Part shown: positions 17,762 to 26,901 of the stretch, one piece after another
Layout: each line of letters opens with the position of its first letter
Numbering within the stretch: the first letter of the stretch is position 1
Source: Candidatus Fermentibacter danicus
GTDB lineage: Bacteria; Fermentibacterota; Fermentibacteria; Fermentibacterales; Fermentibacteraceae
Direction of reading: 5' to 3'
Assembly: GCA_001618605.1 (NCBI GenBank)
Contig: LKHC01000089.1
Location: forward strand, 35,980 to 91,979
Length of the DNA: 56,000 bases
Position numbers and translations under genes: made by a program
The notes under the pieces: model-generated
The model's database searches: none
What the model was told of the DNA's origin: nothing
What the model saw: only the letters and a program-made list of their open reading frames with translations

Positions 17762-18916
17762 TTGGAATATGTAGTTGGCGCAATTGCAGGATTCGTCCTG
17801 GCAGCCGCTGTCTTTCTTCACTTCATACTCCTTGCCGGATCCAGGCGGAAGCTTCTGGAAGAGCGCAACAATCTCTGCATGAAGGAGATAGAGAACCTGC
17901 GCAGGGAACTCAGGGAGGATTCCGAGAAGAACGCCGGCCAGGCCAGGGAGATACAGCAGCACAGGGATCTGGCCATCCTCCTGCCCGAGTTCGTGAAACA
18001 GATATTCTCCGCCCGCAAGGCGGAGGAGCTGGCGGAATTCATGGCGAGGGCCGTCAAGCACATGACCGGCGCCGCCGGGATTGCGATCTTCCTTGCCGAC
18101 AGGACCGGCAGGAGACTGAGCCTCGACTTCCAGGAGGGGCTGTCGGACCGGCTCCGGACCCATCTCGCCTTCGGTGTCGGCGAGGGTCACGTAGGCTTCG
18201 TGGCCGAGACGGGGAGGATATTCTCGGCCGAGGAGTTCCGCAGGGAGTCCGTCCTCGTGAAGAAACAGATCGAGTCCTCGGCGATACCGGGATACGTGCC
18301 CGATTTCGCGGCGCCTATGATGAGCCAGGGCGTCCTCTTCGGCGTGCTCTGCCTCAATTCGATCCCCCCGACGGCAACGCTCGTGAGGGAGCGCGTCCGG
18401 GCCATCGCCGCCATCGGAGCCGCAGCCAACGAGAACATCCGTCTGCTCGAACGCTTCGAAATAGCCGCGGACCTCGATCCTGATACCGCTCTCCCCGGGC
18501 GGAACCAGCTCAGCACCCGGATGGATTCGGAACTCGAAAGGGTGAGGCGTTTCTCGAGCCCGCTGTCCCTGATAGAGCTCCAGATCCCGCAGGGCTCGCT
18601 GCCCGACCGCCTTCTGGCGCGGGAGGTCATGCGCATGTGCGCCAACCATCTGAAGGCGGCGATGCGCAACATCGACACCGGGATAAGGATATCGCGGGAT
18701 TCCATCCTTCTCCTCCTGCCCGGAACGGGCGAGGAGGGCCTGGAAATCGTCATGAGCAGGCTTGCACGGGAGATCCCCGGAACCAGCAACGAGGAAGGCG
18801 ACCGCATCGACTCGGTACGGATGAGGAGCTGGACATGTCAGCCGTCGGACGATCTGTCGGTCGAGACTGCCCTCTCCATGCTGGACTCCGCCGTTTTCCA
18901 GGAATACCACGCCTGA
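17762..18916 (+). CDS. Membrane-anchored GAF protein with degenerate GGDEF-like domain
   Basis: A 384-residue protein starting at TTG 17762, behind GGAGGT at 17750-17755. Residues 4-26 form one transmembrane helix, 30-75 a charged coiled coil, and about 80-225 a GAF sensor domain (AAGIAIFLADRTGRRLS, FGVGEGHVGFVAETGR). The last 150 residues follow the GGDEF outline (DPDTALPGRNQLSTRMDSEL; LSLIELQI; RNIDTGIRISRDSILLLLPGTG). However, the GGDEF motif itself is replaced by SRDSI, so diguanylate cyclase activity is not expected. It may bind a ligand or nucleotide, or be a scaffold. It sits between purB and purL and may be co-transcribed with them. Confidence 0.75.
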   Translation: MEYVVGAIAGFVLAAAVFLHFILLAGSRRKLLEERNNLCMKEIENLRRELREDSEKNAGQAREIQQHRDLAILLPEFVKQIFSARKAEELAEFMARAVKHMTGAAGIAIFLADRTGRRLSLDFQEGLSDRLRTHLAFGVGEGHVGFVAETGRIFSAEEFRRESVLVKKQIESSAIPGYVPDFAAPMMSQGVLFGVLCLNSIPPTATLVRERVRAIAAIGAAANENIRLLERFEIAADLDPDTALPGRNQLSTRMDSELERVRRFSSPLSLIELQIPQGSLPDRLLAREVMRMCANHLKAAMRNIDTGIRISRDSILLLLPGTGEEGLEIVMSRLAREIPGTSNEEGDRIDSVRMRSWTCQPSDDLSVETALSMLDSAVFQEYHA

Positions 18917-18928
18917 CCGGAAGGTGAT

Positions 18929-21196
18929 ATGCAGGACATCTCGGCCGAGCTAGCGGAGGTACTGCAGTCGAGGGGGCTCTCCATGACTCTCGAGGAGGCC
19001 GTGAAGGTCGCCTCCTTCGTGGGCAGGATGCCCACTCCGCTCGAACTGCACCTCTTCGACACCATGTGGAGCGAGCACTGCTCCTACAAGAGTTCCAGGA
19101 AGCTGCTGAAGACTCTTCCCGTGTCCGCCCCGCAGGTCGTCCTCGGCCCCGGCGAGGATGCCGGGATCGTGGAGTTCGCAGAGCACGGAGGGCACCTCTG
19201 GGACATCGTGGTGGCCCACGAGAGCCACAACCACCCGTCCCAGGTACTGCCGGTGGAGGGCGCGGCGACGGGGGTCGGGGGCATCGTCAGAGACGTCTAC
19301 TGCATGGGAGCAAGGGTCATAGGCGTCATGGACCTACTCCGGTTCGGCCCCCCCGCCTCCTCGTCCTCGAGGGCGGTGGCCCGGGGTGTGGTGCAGGGAG
19401 TATGGCAGTACGGCAACGCTCTCGGCGTTCCGAACCTGGGCGGGGATACCGTCTTCCATGAGGGATACGAATCGAACTGCCTCGTGAACGTCGTGTCCGT
19501 AGGGCTCGTCCGTCACGACAGGATCATCCACAGCTTCGTTCCCGGCGCCGCCCGGGGCACTCCCTACGTGCTCGTCCTGGTAGGGAAGCCCACGGACGCC
19601 ACGGGATTCGGTGGAGCCACCTTCGCGTCCGCCGATCTCGATTCGGATCTGGGGATGGGAGCCGTTCAGGTCGCTGACCCGTTCCTGAAGCGGGTCGTCG
19701 CCGAGGCGAATGCCAGGGTGCTCGACATGCTGTTCGAGAGAGGCGTCGATTTCGGTTTCAAGGATCTCGGCGCCGGCGGTATCGCCTGTGTGAGCAGCGA
19801 GATGGCCTCGCACGGCGGAATGGGCATAGAGCTGTGGCTCGACAAGGTTCCCGTCTCCGTACCGGACTTGCCGCCGGAGGTCGTCGCCTGCGCCGAGACG
19901 CAGGAGAGGTTCGGGCTGGCGGTCCCTCAGGACATCGCATACGAGGTCGTGCAGATCTACAACGAGGAGTTCGAACTCCCCAGGCTGTATCCCGGAGCCG
20001 GTGCGTCCATAATCGGACGCTTCACGAGCGACAGGACCTACCTCGTTCTCCACGGCGGCAGAGAAGTGGCCTGCGCCCCTGTCGAGGCGATCACCGAGGG
20101 CATCCGGCACGACCGGGAGGCCTGCCCGATCGAGTCGGACGTCTCCGAGCCGTCGTCCAGGCCGGTCGATCCGCCCTCCGATCTGTCCAGTATGGCCCTA
20201 TCTCCTTCCGGGGTGTCACGCTCGCCGCTGTACTCCTTCTACGACAGCGAAGTCCAGGCGGCGACCCACCTGAGGCCCGGAGAGGCCGATTCCGTAGTGG
20301 TCGTTCCCATCCCGGGCTGTTCCGCCGGGCTCGCCGTCAGCGGAGACGGCAATCCGTTCTACGGCGAGCTGGATCCGTACCTCGGCGGGGCGCACGCGGT
20401 GGCCGAGGCGTTCAGGAACGTGGTGGCCACCGGCGCGGTACCGCTGTGTGCGACGGACTGTCTGAACTACGGCAGCCCCGAGAATCCGGAGGTCTTCTGG
20501 CAGTTCAGCCGCGGGGTGGAGGGGATAGCCGACGCCTGCCGGGCTCTCGCCCTGGCGGGGGGCGAAGCTCTCCCGATCGTCTCAGGCAACGTCAGCTTCT
20601 ACAACCAGAGCCGTGACGGGGCGGCGATCCCGCCATCCCCTATCGTCGCAGTCTTCGGAAGGCTCGACGACTTCACCAGGGCCCGCGACATCTCCCTCAA
20701 ACGGGCCGGCGACCTGATCGTCCTCGTCGGCGAACGCAGGGACGAACTCGGCGGAGGGCTCTACTACCGCGAATGCCTCGGGCACAGGGGAGGCGCCGTC
20801 CCCTCGTTCAGGGGCGGAGAGGAACTCGCGATGGCCCGCCTGGTTCTGGACTGGATCGGGAGGGATATCGTGAGGGCCTCGCACGACATATCCGAAGGCG
20901 GCCTGGCCTTCGCCGCCATGGAGATGGCCTTCGCATCCGGCCCCCACAACGGGCTCGGCGTGAGGCTGGACATCGCGTGCGACCCCGTCCTTCTCTACTC
21001 CGAGACCCCGGGTTATCTCCTCGAGGTCGGACCGGACGATCTTCCCGCCCTGGCCGGGCTCGCCGCCCCCGTGAGGGTGATAGGCGAGGTCGTCCCCGCG
21101 TTTTCGATCTCCGGGAACGGCTGGGAGCTGAACCTCCGGGAACTCTGCGAACAGTGGCGCGACAGGCTTGCCGCCATGGTCTGGAGGGAGGAATGA
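18929..21196 (+). CDS. purL: Phosphoribosylformylglycinamidine synthase, small-type PurL subunit
   Basis: A 755-residue ATPase/synthase subunit, the length of the PurL that works with separate PurQ and PurS. It shows LHLFDTMWSEHCSYKSS, the catalytic HESHNHPS motif, the glycine-rich GGDTVFHEGYESNC region and the second-half SGNVSFYNQ and SHDISEGGLA motifs. It converts FGAR, ATP and ammonia to FGAM in the fourth step of purine synthesis. Its stop overlaps the purQ start (ATGA), and a PurS-like protein follows, so all three subunits are encoded together. Confidence 0.97.
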   Translation: MQDISAELAEVLQSRGLSMTLEEAVKVASFVGRMPTPLELHLFDTMWSEHCSYKSSRKLLKTLPVSAPQVVLGPGEDAGIVEFAEHGGHLWDIVVAHESHNHPSQVLPVEGAATGVGGIVRDVYCMGARVIGVMDLLRFGPPASSSSRAVARGVVQGVWQYGNALGVPNLGGDTVFHEGYESNCLVNVVSVGLVRHDRIIHSFVPGAARGTPYVLVLVGKPTDATGFGGATFASADLDSDLGMGAVQVADPFLKRVVAEANARVLDMLFERGVDFGFKDLGAGGIACVSSEMASHGGMGIELWLDKVPVSVPDLPPEVVACAETQERFGLAVPQDIAYEVVQIYNEEFELPRLYPGAGASIIGRFTSDRTYLVLHGGREVACAPVEAITEGIRHDREACPIESDVSEPSSRPVDPPSDLSSMALSPSGVSRSPLYSFYDSEVQAATHLRPGEADSVVVVPIPGCSAGLAVSGDGNPFYGELDPYLGGAHAVAEAFRNVVATGAVPLCATDCLNYGSPENPEVFWQFSRGVEGIADACRALALAGGEALPIVSGNVSFYNQSRDGAAIPPSPIVAVFGRLDDFTRARDISLKRAGDLIVLVGERRDELGGGLYYRECLGHRGGAVPSFRGGEELAMARLVLDWIGRDIVRASHDISEGGLAFAAMEMAFASGPHNGLGVRLDIACDPVLLYSETPGYLLEVGPDDLPALAGLAAPVRVIGEVVPAFSISGNGWELNLRELCEQWRDRLAAMVWREE

Positions 21197-22020
21197 GCGC
21201 CCGTCCGAGGATAGCCGTAATACAGTTCCCCGGATCGAACTGCGAATACGAGACCGCGCGCTGCCTCAGTGACGCAGGGCTGGAAGGCTATGTCCGCCGC
21301 TGGAACACTCCGGCCTCCGAGCTCGAATCCTGTGACGCCTTCGTCCTTCCCGGTGGTTTCTCCTTCCAGGACAGGATACGCGCGGGCGCCGTGGCGGCCA
21401 AGGAGAGGGTGACGGACTCCGTGTTCGAGGCGGCGTGTGCCGGAAAGCCGGTGCTCGGCATCTGCAACGGAGCGCAGATACTGGTCGAATGCGGCCTCGT
21501 CCCGGGATGGGAGTGCGGCCGCGTCGAGGCGGCGCTCGCCTCCAACCACATCGAGGGCAGGACCGGCTATCTCTCGGCCTGGATCAACGTCGTCCCGGGC
21601 CCCTCCGCCTCCCGCTCCCCCTGGCTCGGTCTGGCGTCCTCCGCGGCGATACCGCTGCCCATAGCCCATGCCGAAGGCAGATTCATGTTCTCTCCGGATG
21701 TCGACCGGGCGAGGCTCGACGAATCCCTGGCGACAGGCCTCGTCTATGCCGACTCCTCCGGTGCCGAGGCGACCGGGTACCCGGACAACCCGAACGGCTC
21801 CTTCGGGGCTCTCGCAGGGCTTCTGAATCCGGCCGGCAACGTCCTGGCGATGATGCCTCACCCCGAGAGGGCATTCAACCTGTGGCAGGTTCCCCCCGCC
21901 CTCCCGGGCCCGTGGGGTGACGCCAGGCGGGCGGCGGGCAGGGAGGAACTCCGCGGGAACCCCGGTCCCGGAAGGGTCTTCTTCGAGAGTCTGGCGGCAT
22001 TCCTGGGGGTTTCCAGATGA
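21193..22020 (+). CDS. purQ: Phosphoribosylformylglycinamidine synthase, glutamine amidotransferase subunit
   Basis: A 275-residue class I glutamine amidotransferase. ATG 21193 overlaps the purL stop and gives the family start (RIAVIQFPGSNCEYETARCL). The nucleophile is Cys91 in GICNGAQ, and the His/Glu partners lie in HPERAF near the C terminus; HAEGRF is also conserved. PurQ makes ammonia for PurL. The longer open frame upstream (from 20773) lies within purL and is discarded. Confidence 0.96.
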   Translation: MSARPRIAVIQFPGSNCEYETARCLSDAGLEGYVRRWNTPASELESCDAFVLPGGFSFQDRIRAGAVAAKERVTDSVFEAACAGKPVLGICNGAQILVECGLVPGWECGRVEAALASNHIEGRTGYLSAWINVVPGPSASRSPWLGLASSAAIPLPIAHAEGRFMFSPDVDRARLDESLATGLVYADSSGAEATGYPDNPNGSFGALAGLLNPAGNVLAMMPHPERAFNLWQVPPALPGPWGDARRAAGREELRGNPGPGRVFFESLAAFLGVSR

Positions 22021-22556
22021 GACACGTCCTCGCCGTCACCCTGAAGTCCCCCGATCCGGCCGCCATCACTGCCCTGGGCGCTCTCGCAGGATTCATGCCC
22101 GGGTCCGCTCCGGTACGGATACTCAGATATGAAGTGTGGGAGTTCGAAGCCGAATGCGACCGCGATTCCATAGTACGGACAGTGGATCGCTACCCCGACA
22201 TCCTCAATCCCAACAAGCAGCGCGGGGCCTTCCTCGATGCGGAACTGCCGCCCGTCGCCGGAGACGGGCTCGTCTGGGCCGGGGTGCGGGTCGTCGACAA
22301 CTCCAGCGGAGCTTCCGAAGGCTGGACCTCGCTCCTTCGGAAGGCGGGAACCGGAATCTCGTCCGTGAAGCTGTCGGTCCTCTGGATGCTGGGCTACCCG
22401 CCCGGAACCTCGGCCGCGGACGCCGAAAGGATGGCCGGCGAGACGGCCGTCGCAGTCGGCAGGACCCGCGGCCTTCTGGCAAATCCGGTGTCGCAGGCCG
22501 CTTCAATCGTGCTGATGGACGGGTCTTCCGGGAGCGACACGGTAAGTGGGGTCTGA
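22017..22556 (+). CDS. purS: Tandem PurS-like protein, third subunit of FGAM synthase
   Basis: A 179-residue protein whose ATG overlaps the purQ stop. PurS is normally about 80 residues and acts as a dimer bridging PurL and PurQ. Here two PurS-like copies seem joined. Copy 1 (about 1-75) has VRILRYEVWEFEAEC and DRYPDILNPNKQ. Copy 2 (about 100-170) has VKLSVLWMLGYPPG, DAERMAGETA and GLLANPVSQ, the last resembling the LLxNPV ending typical of PurS. The match is by pattern and gene context, not by close identity. A pseudo-dimeric PurS in one chain is the inference. Confidence 0.6.
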   Translation: MRHVLAVTLKSPDPAAITALGALAGFMPGSAPVRILRYEVWEFEAECDRDSIVRTVDRYPDILNPNKQRGAFLDAELPPVAGDGLVWAGVRVVDNSSGASEGWTSLLRKAGTGISSVKLSVLWMLGYPPGTSAADAERMAGETAVAVGRTRGLLANPVSQAASIVLMDGSSGSDTVSGV

Positions 22557-24963
22557 ACACCCCTGGGAGGGAATCCTCCACCTGGTCCAGTCGCCTCAGC
22601 AGTACACGGGGCGCGAGTGGAACTCTGAAACGGGGCCCGCGGGCCGGCCGTCGGTGACCCTCGTCTATCCGGACACCTACGAGCTGGGCATGTCCAACTT
22701 CGGTCTGGCTGTCGTCCGCCACATCCTGCTCGCAACCGGCCGGTTCCACGTGAGGAGGGCGTTCTGCCCGGCGCCGGACATGCTCTCGCTCATCAGGTCG
22801 CGGAATCTCCCCTGGATGACCCTGGACGACCCGGTCGAAGCCTCCGACTGCGATTTGCTCGCCTTCGGAATACCCTGCGAAATCCTCTTCCCGAACCTGG
22901 TCATGCTTCTCGGACTCGCCGGTATTCCGCTCCGGTCGGCCGACAGGGATGACAGCCACCCCATCGTGGTCGCCGGCGGGGGAGGCCTGTCGAACCCTCT
23001 CCCTCTCTCCCCCTTCATCGACGCCTTCTATCTGGGCGACGCCGAAACGGGAGCCGTGGCGCTAATGGACGAACTCACCGGCGGAGGCTCGCGGACGGAC
23101 AGGCTTGCGCGGAGTGCGGCGCAGGAAGGCGTCTGGGTGCCTTCAATGGGCCGCAGGCGGGTCAGGTGGCAGAGGGCCGTCAGGCTGGACCCGGCGGACG
23201 CGCCCGTAAACCAGGTGGTTCCTACCGCCAGGATCGTGCATGACAGGGCCGTCGTAGAAATCGCCCGCGGCTGCACGCGCGGGTGTCGCTTCTGCCAGGC
23301 CACGCAGCTCGCGAGGCCGGTCAGGGAGCGCAGCGTCGCGGACATCGAGTCCATAGCGAGGCGCTCCATAGCTTCCACGGGCTGGGAGGACGCCGGCCTT
23401 CTGACTCTCTCCTTCTCCGACTTCACCGATCTGCCGGCCCTTCTCGCGGCGGTGGACGGCCTGGAGAAGGAACTCGCGGTCAACATATCCAGGCCGTCGC
23501 TGAGGCCGGATACGTTCGTCCGTCTCGCCGGCGGTTCCGGCATCACCGGCAGGGTGACACTGGCGCCCGAAGCCGGTTCGGAAACCTTCAGAAGGCGGCT
23601 CAACAAGGATCTCGGCGACGCTCAGGTCATCGAGGCGGTGAACGCCGCCTTCAGGCTCGGGGCGACGGGCGTGAAGCTGTATTTCATGGCCGGGCTGCCC
23701 GGCGAGACGGACGACGATCTCAGAGCCATCGCCGACCTCTCCTCGGAAGCCGCCCGGGCGGCCTCCCGCGCGGGCAGGAGCGGTTCCGTATCCATTTCGA
23801 TCTCGCCCTTCGTGCCGAAGCCCCACACCCCTCTCCAGTGGTGCGGGCAGCATCCGCCGCAGGAGCTGCGGAGGAGGATCGCACTCGTCCGCTCCATGGC
23901 GAGGCGCTTCACGGTCGGATGCAACGATCCCGATGCAGCCGCACTGGAAGGGCTGATGGGCCTCGGGGACGGGACGGAGACGCCCTGTCTGATAGAAGAG
24001 GCGGTTGCGCACGGCGCAGGCTTCGAGGGATGGAAGGAGCACTTCAGGCGCGACATCTGGAAGGATTGCGCGGAAGAGCACCCCGCCCTGCTCGAAAGGC
24101 TCTCCTCCGGCCTCGATCCTTCCTCGGACCCGGAGTGGTCCTTCGTCGAAGCGGGCTCCTCGGTCGGATTCCTGAGGGAGGAGTACGCAAGGTTCCTCCG
24201 GGGTGAAGCCACCCCGGACTGCAGGGAGTCAGGGTGCAACGGGTGCGGAGCCTGCGACGGGATCGCCGTGCCCGCCCTCCGGCCGGAGTCGGCGGATCGT
24301 GCCCCCTCCGTCCGGTCGTCGTCGGGCCTGCCTTCGAAGGCGCAGCGGCCCGTAGCGGCGACACTGAGGATAAGGTTCGGGCGTCGCGGCCTCTCCTGCT
24401 TCACCTCCCAGCTCGATCTCACGAGGCTCTGGATGCGGACGGCGAGGCGCTCCGGCCTGCCGGTCGCCCTCTCCGCCGGGCATGTCACGAGGCCCCGGCT
24501 CAGGTTCGGCCCCGCGCTTCCTCTCGGCTTCGAGAGCACGGGAGAGTATATTGACATATTGCTTTGCGAGAGTTCTTCGACTGATCTCCCCCTCGATCGC
24601 GGTCTTCCTCTGCCGGAGGGCTTCTTCGTTACAGGGGCGAGGCTCATGGATGGACGGATACCCTCCCCGGAGGGGGAGGCCGGAATTGCAGTCTACAGGA
24701 TTTCAGATCTCGTTTCGGCGCCGGATGCGGCCGGGCTTCTGGAGGGAGCCGGAGGGCTGCTTGCGATGGAGCCGGACGGGAATGACGGGATCAGGATTAC
24801 AGCGGTGCTCGGCGAGCCGGCATCGAGGCCGGACAGGTTGCTGGCCGCGATGACATCTGCGCGAGGAGGCCCTGTTCTTGTGAAGAGGGTCGAGATCCTC
24901 GGCGAGAGGGACGGATGTCCCGTTCCGCTCCTGAGCATGCATGAAGGAGTTGATCTGTTTTGA
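22546..24963 (+). CDS. Radical SAM protein with C-terminal DUF2344
   Basis: An 805-residue protein starting at GTG 22546. It has an N-terminal cobalamin-binding-like region (about 40-200; VYPDTYELGMSNFGL) and the radical SAM core with Cys243-x3-Cys247-x2-Cys250 (GCTRGCRFCQ). A further Cys cluster (CRESGCNGCGACDG) and a DUF2344 domain (about 600-790; RIRFGRRGLSCFTSQLDLTRLW) follow. This architecture commonly sits upstream of RNase G/E and rplU, as here (TTGA overlap with rng). The reaction is not known; a role in RNA or ribosome maturation is guessed from this neighbourhood. Confidence 0.9.
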   Translation: MGSEHPWEGILHLVQSPQQYTGREWNSETGPAGRPSVTLVYPDTYELGMSNFGLAVVRHILLATGRFHVRRAFCPAPDMLSLIRSRNLPWMTLDDPVEASDCDLLAFGIPCEILFPNLVMLLGLAGIPLRSADRDDSHPIVVAGGGGLSNPLPLSPFIDAFYLGDAETGAVALMDELTGGGSRTDRLARSAAQEGVWVPSMGRRRVRWQRAVRLDPADAPVNQVVPTARIVHDRAVVEIARGCTRGCRFCQATQLARPVRERSVADIESIARRSIASTGWEDAGLLTLSFSDFTDLPALLAAVDGLEKELAVNISRPSLRPDTFVRLAGGSGITGRVTLAPEAGSETFRRRLNKDLGDAQVIEAVNAAFRLGATGVKLYFMAGLPGETDDDLRAIADLSSEAARAASRAGRSGSVSISISPFVPKPHTPLQWCGQHPPQELRRRIALVRSMARRFTVGCNDPDAAALEGLMGLGDGTETPCLIEEAVAHGAGFEGWKEHFRRDIWKDCAEEHPALLERLSSGLDPSSDPEWSFVEAGSSVGFLREEYARFLRGEATPDCRESGCNGCGACDGIAVPALRPESADRAPSVRSSSGLPSKAQRPVAATLRIRFGRRGLSCFTSQLDLTRLWMRTARRSGLPVALSAGHVTRPRLRFGPALPLGFESTGEYIDILLCESSSTDLPLDRGLPLPEGFFVTGARLMDGRIPSPEGEAGIAVYRISDLVSAPDAAGLLEGAGGLLAMEPDGNDGIRITAVLGEPASRPDRLLAAMTSARGGPVLVKRVEILGERDGCPVPLLSMHEGVDLF

Positions 24964-26492
24964 AGATCGAGTTCATCGTCAACGCTCATCCCGACGTGAC
25001 GAGGATCGCCATTCTCGAGGACGGCCGCCTGATGGAGCTGATCGTCGAGAAGTCGGACGAGAGGCGGATTGTCGGCAACATCTACCTGGGCCGGGTGAAC
25101 GCCGTCCTGCCGGGCATGCAGGCCGCCTTCGTCGACATCGGCCTCGAGAGGAGCGCCTTCCTCCACGTCTCGGACGTCCGTGCGGGCGTTATGGATGCGC
25201 GAGCCCTCTCCCAGTCGCTCGTGGAAGAGAAGCCCCTTACCGGGGAGGAATCCGGCAGGCCCATCGAGGAACTCCTTAAACGCGGCCAGGAGATTCTCGT
25301 ACAGGTCACCAAGGAGCCGATCGGCACGAAGGGCGCCCGCGTGAGCAGCAGGATCTCCATCGCCGGGAGGTATGTGGTCAGCATGCCCGGCGATCCAGTG
25401 GCCGGCGTATCCCGGAAGATCGGGGATCGCAGGGAGCGTTCGCGGCTCAGGGACATAGTGACCAAGGTCAGCAGCGAGGGATTCGGCATAATCGCGAGGA
25501 CTGCCGGCTCCGACCAGAGCGAGGAGGCGTTCAAGGCCGACATCGAAAGGATCATAGAGCGCTGGAAGGAGATCGGGGCCCTCTCGCTGAAGTCCCGCGC
25601 CCCCATGCTGCTGCATCAGGAGCACGACGTCGTGACGATGACGATCAGGGATCTGGTCTCCACCGACATGACTCTTTTCGTCACCGATTCGAAGGACATC
25701 TACAACGCCGCCAGGGGATATCTGAAGAAGCTCTCTCCCGAGCTTGCCGGCAGGATCAAGCTCTTCAGGGGCCGCACCCCGATCTTCGAGCACTACGGGG
25801 TCGAGCAGGAGATGATCGGCATCACCGACAGGGAGGTTCCGCTCAAGTCGGGCGGCGCCCTGGTGATCGACCAGACCGAGGCTCTGGTCGCCGTCGACGT
25901 CAACACCAGGCGCTACGTCGGCAGGAAGAGCCAGGAGAACACCATCCTGAAGACCAACCTGGAGGCCGCCAGGGAGGTGGCGAGGCAGCTCCGCCTGAGG
26001 GACATCGGCGGGATCATCGTCATCGATTTCATCGACATGGACACCGAGGACCACAGAGAGAAGGTTCTGAACTGCCTCCGGAGCGAACTCGGGCGTGACA
26101 GGTCGCCCACCAAGACATGCCAGATAAGCTCCCTCGGGCTGGTTGAGATGACGAGGAAGCGCGTAAGACCCAGCCTCGCCCAGTCACTCTCGGAGCCGTG
26201 CAGCCGTTGCGGCGGAAGCGGCAGGGTGCTCTCGCCGCTCTCCTCGTCGATCAGGCTGGAGCGTCTCCTGGGAAGAGTCTCCGTAAAGAAGGTCCACAGG
26301 AATCTCGTCGTTTCGGTGCATCCGGATCTGGCCGGCTACTTCATGGAGGAGGAAGGCAGGCGGTTCGAATACCTCACGTCGAAGGTGAGGCTCAACATCG
26401 CGCTCCATGAGGACCAGAGGCTCCGAGTGGACGAGTTCAGGGTCTATTCCCTGGATTCACACGAGGAGATAACCCCTGAGTATCTGAAGTAG
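24960..26492 (+). CDS. rng: Ribonuclease E/G family endoribonuclease
   Basis: A 510-residue protein, the size of RNase G. The TTG start at 24960 overlaps the preceding stop. The N-terminal S1 domain is at about 35-125 (GNIYLGRVNAVLPGMQAAFVD). The DNase I-like catalytic part carries the metal-binding aspartates in ALVAVDVNT and IVIDFIDMD. A zinc-link CSRCGGSGRV lies near residue 415 and a short C-terminal domain follows. It processes rRNA and starts mRNA decay. The long degradosome scaffold of RNase E is absent. Confidence 0.95.
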   Translation: MKIEFIVNAHPDVTRIAILEDGRLMELIVEKSDERRIVGNIYLGRVNAVLPGMQAAFVDIGLERSAFLHVSDVRAGVMDARALSQSLVEEKPLTGEESGRPIEELLKRGQEILVQVTKEPIGTKGARVSSRISIAGRYVVSMPGDPVAGVSRKIGDRRERSRLRDIVTKVSSEGFGIIARTAGSDQSEEAFKADIERIIERWKEIGALSLKSRAPMLLHQEHDVVTMTIRDLVSTDMTLFVTDSKDIYNAARGYLKKLSPELAGRIKLFRGRTPIFEHYGVEQEMIGITDREVPLKSGGALVIDQTEALVAVDVNTRRYVGRKSQENTILKTNLEAAREVARQLRLRDIGGIIVIDFIDMDTEDHREKVLNCLRSELGRDRSPTKTCQISSLGLVEMTRKRVRPSLAQSLSEPCSRCGGSGRVLSPLSSSIRLERLLGRVSVKKVHRNLVVSVHPDLAGYFMEEEGRRFEYLTSKVRLNIALHEDQRLRVDEFRVYSLDSHEEITPEYLK

Positions 26493-26508
26493 GTCCGGAC
26501 GGCCCGGG

Positions 26509-26538
26509 TTGACCGATGCCGTTCATGGGGCCTATAAA
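26509..26538 (+). promoter_or_regulatory. Predicted sigma-70-type promoter for rplU
   Basis: TTGACC (26509-26514), an 18-base spacer and TATAAA (26533-26538) lie in the 85-base gap between rng and rplU. A GGAGGT ribosome binding site is at 26567-26572. Confidence 0.6.
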
Positions 26539-26577
26539 TGCGGGTATTTTCCCGATATCCGATCCCGGAGGTGTATC

Positions 26578-26892
26578 GTGTACGCTGTTATAGAGACTGG
26601 CGGGCTCCAATACAGGGTCGAGCCCGGCATGAAACTGGCCGTGGGCAGGCTGTCCACGTCGGAGGGCGAGACGGTCTCGTTCGACAGGGTGATGCTAATC
26701 TCGAGCGCCGACGGGGTGAAGATAGGTACGCCGGTCATAGCCGACGCATCGGTAAAGGCCCGCATCATATCTCACGCCCGGGGGCCCAAGATAAGCGTCT
26801 TCCGCCGCAAGCGCCGCAAGGGTCATGAGAAGCTCACGGGACACAGGCAGGACATCACCAACGTGGAAATCATGGAGATTTCCGGCAGCTAG
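26578..26892 (+). CDS. rplU: 50S ribosomal protein L21
   Basis: A 104-residue protein. GTG 26578, five bases after GGAGGT, gives the conserved start MYAVIETGGLQYRVEPG; the longer frame from 26509 covers the promoter and is not used. The basic KISVFRRKRRKGHEK segment that contacts 23S rRNA is present. rpmA (L27), which normally follows rplU, is absent here; folD is next, 9 bases later. Confidence 0.97.
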   Translation: MYAVIETGGLQYRVEPGMKLAVGRLSTSEGETVSFDRVMLISSADGVKIGTPVIADASVKARIISHARGPKISVFRRKRRKGHEKLTGHRQDITNVEIMEISGS

Positions 26893-26901
26893 GGAGGGCG
26901 C

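Noticed and set aside
16721-18910. Long minus-strand open frame (729 codons) opposite purB and the GAF gene
   Set aside because: It spans two well-recognised plus-strand genes, has no known motif, and such antisense frames are expected in GC-rich codon usage.
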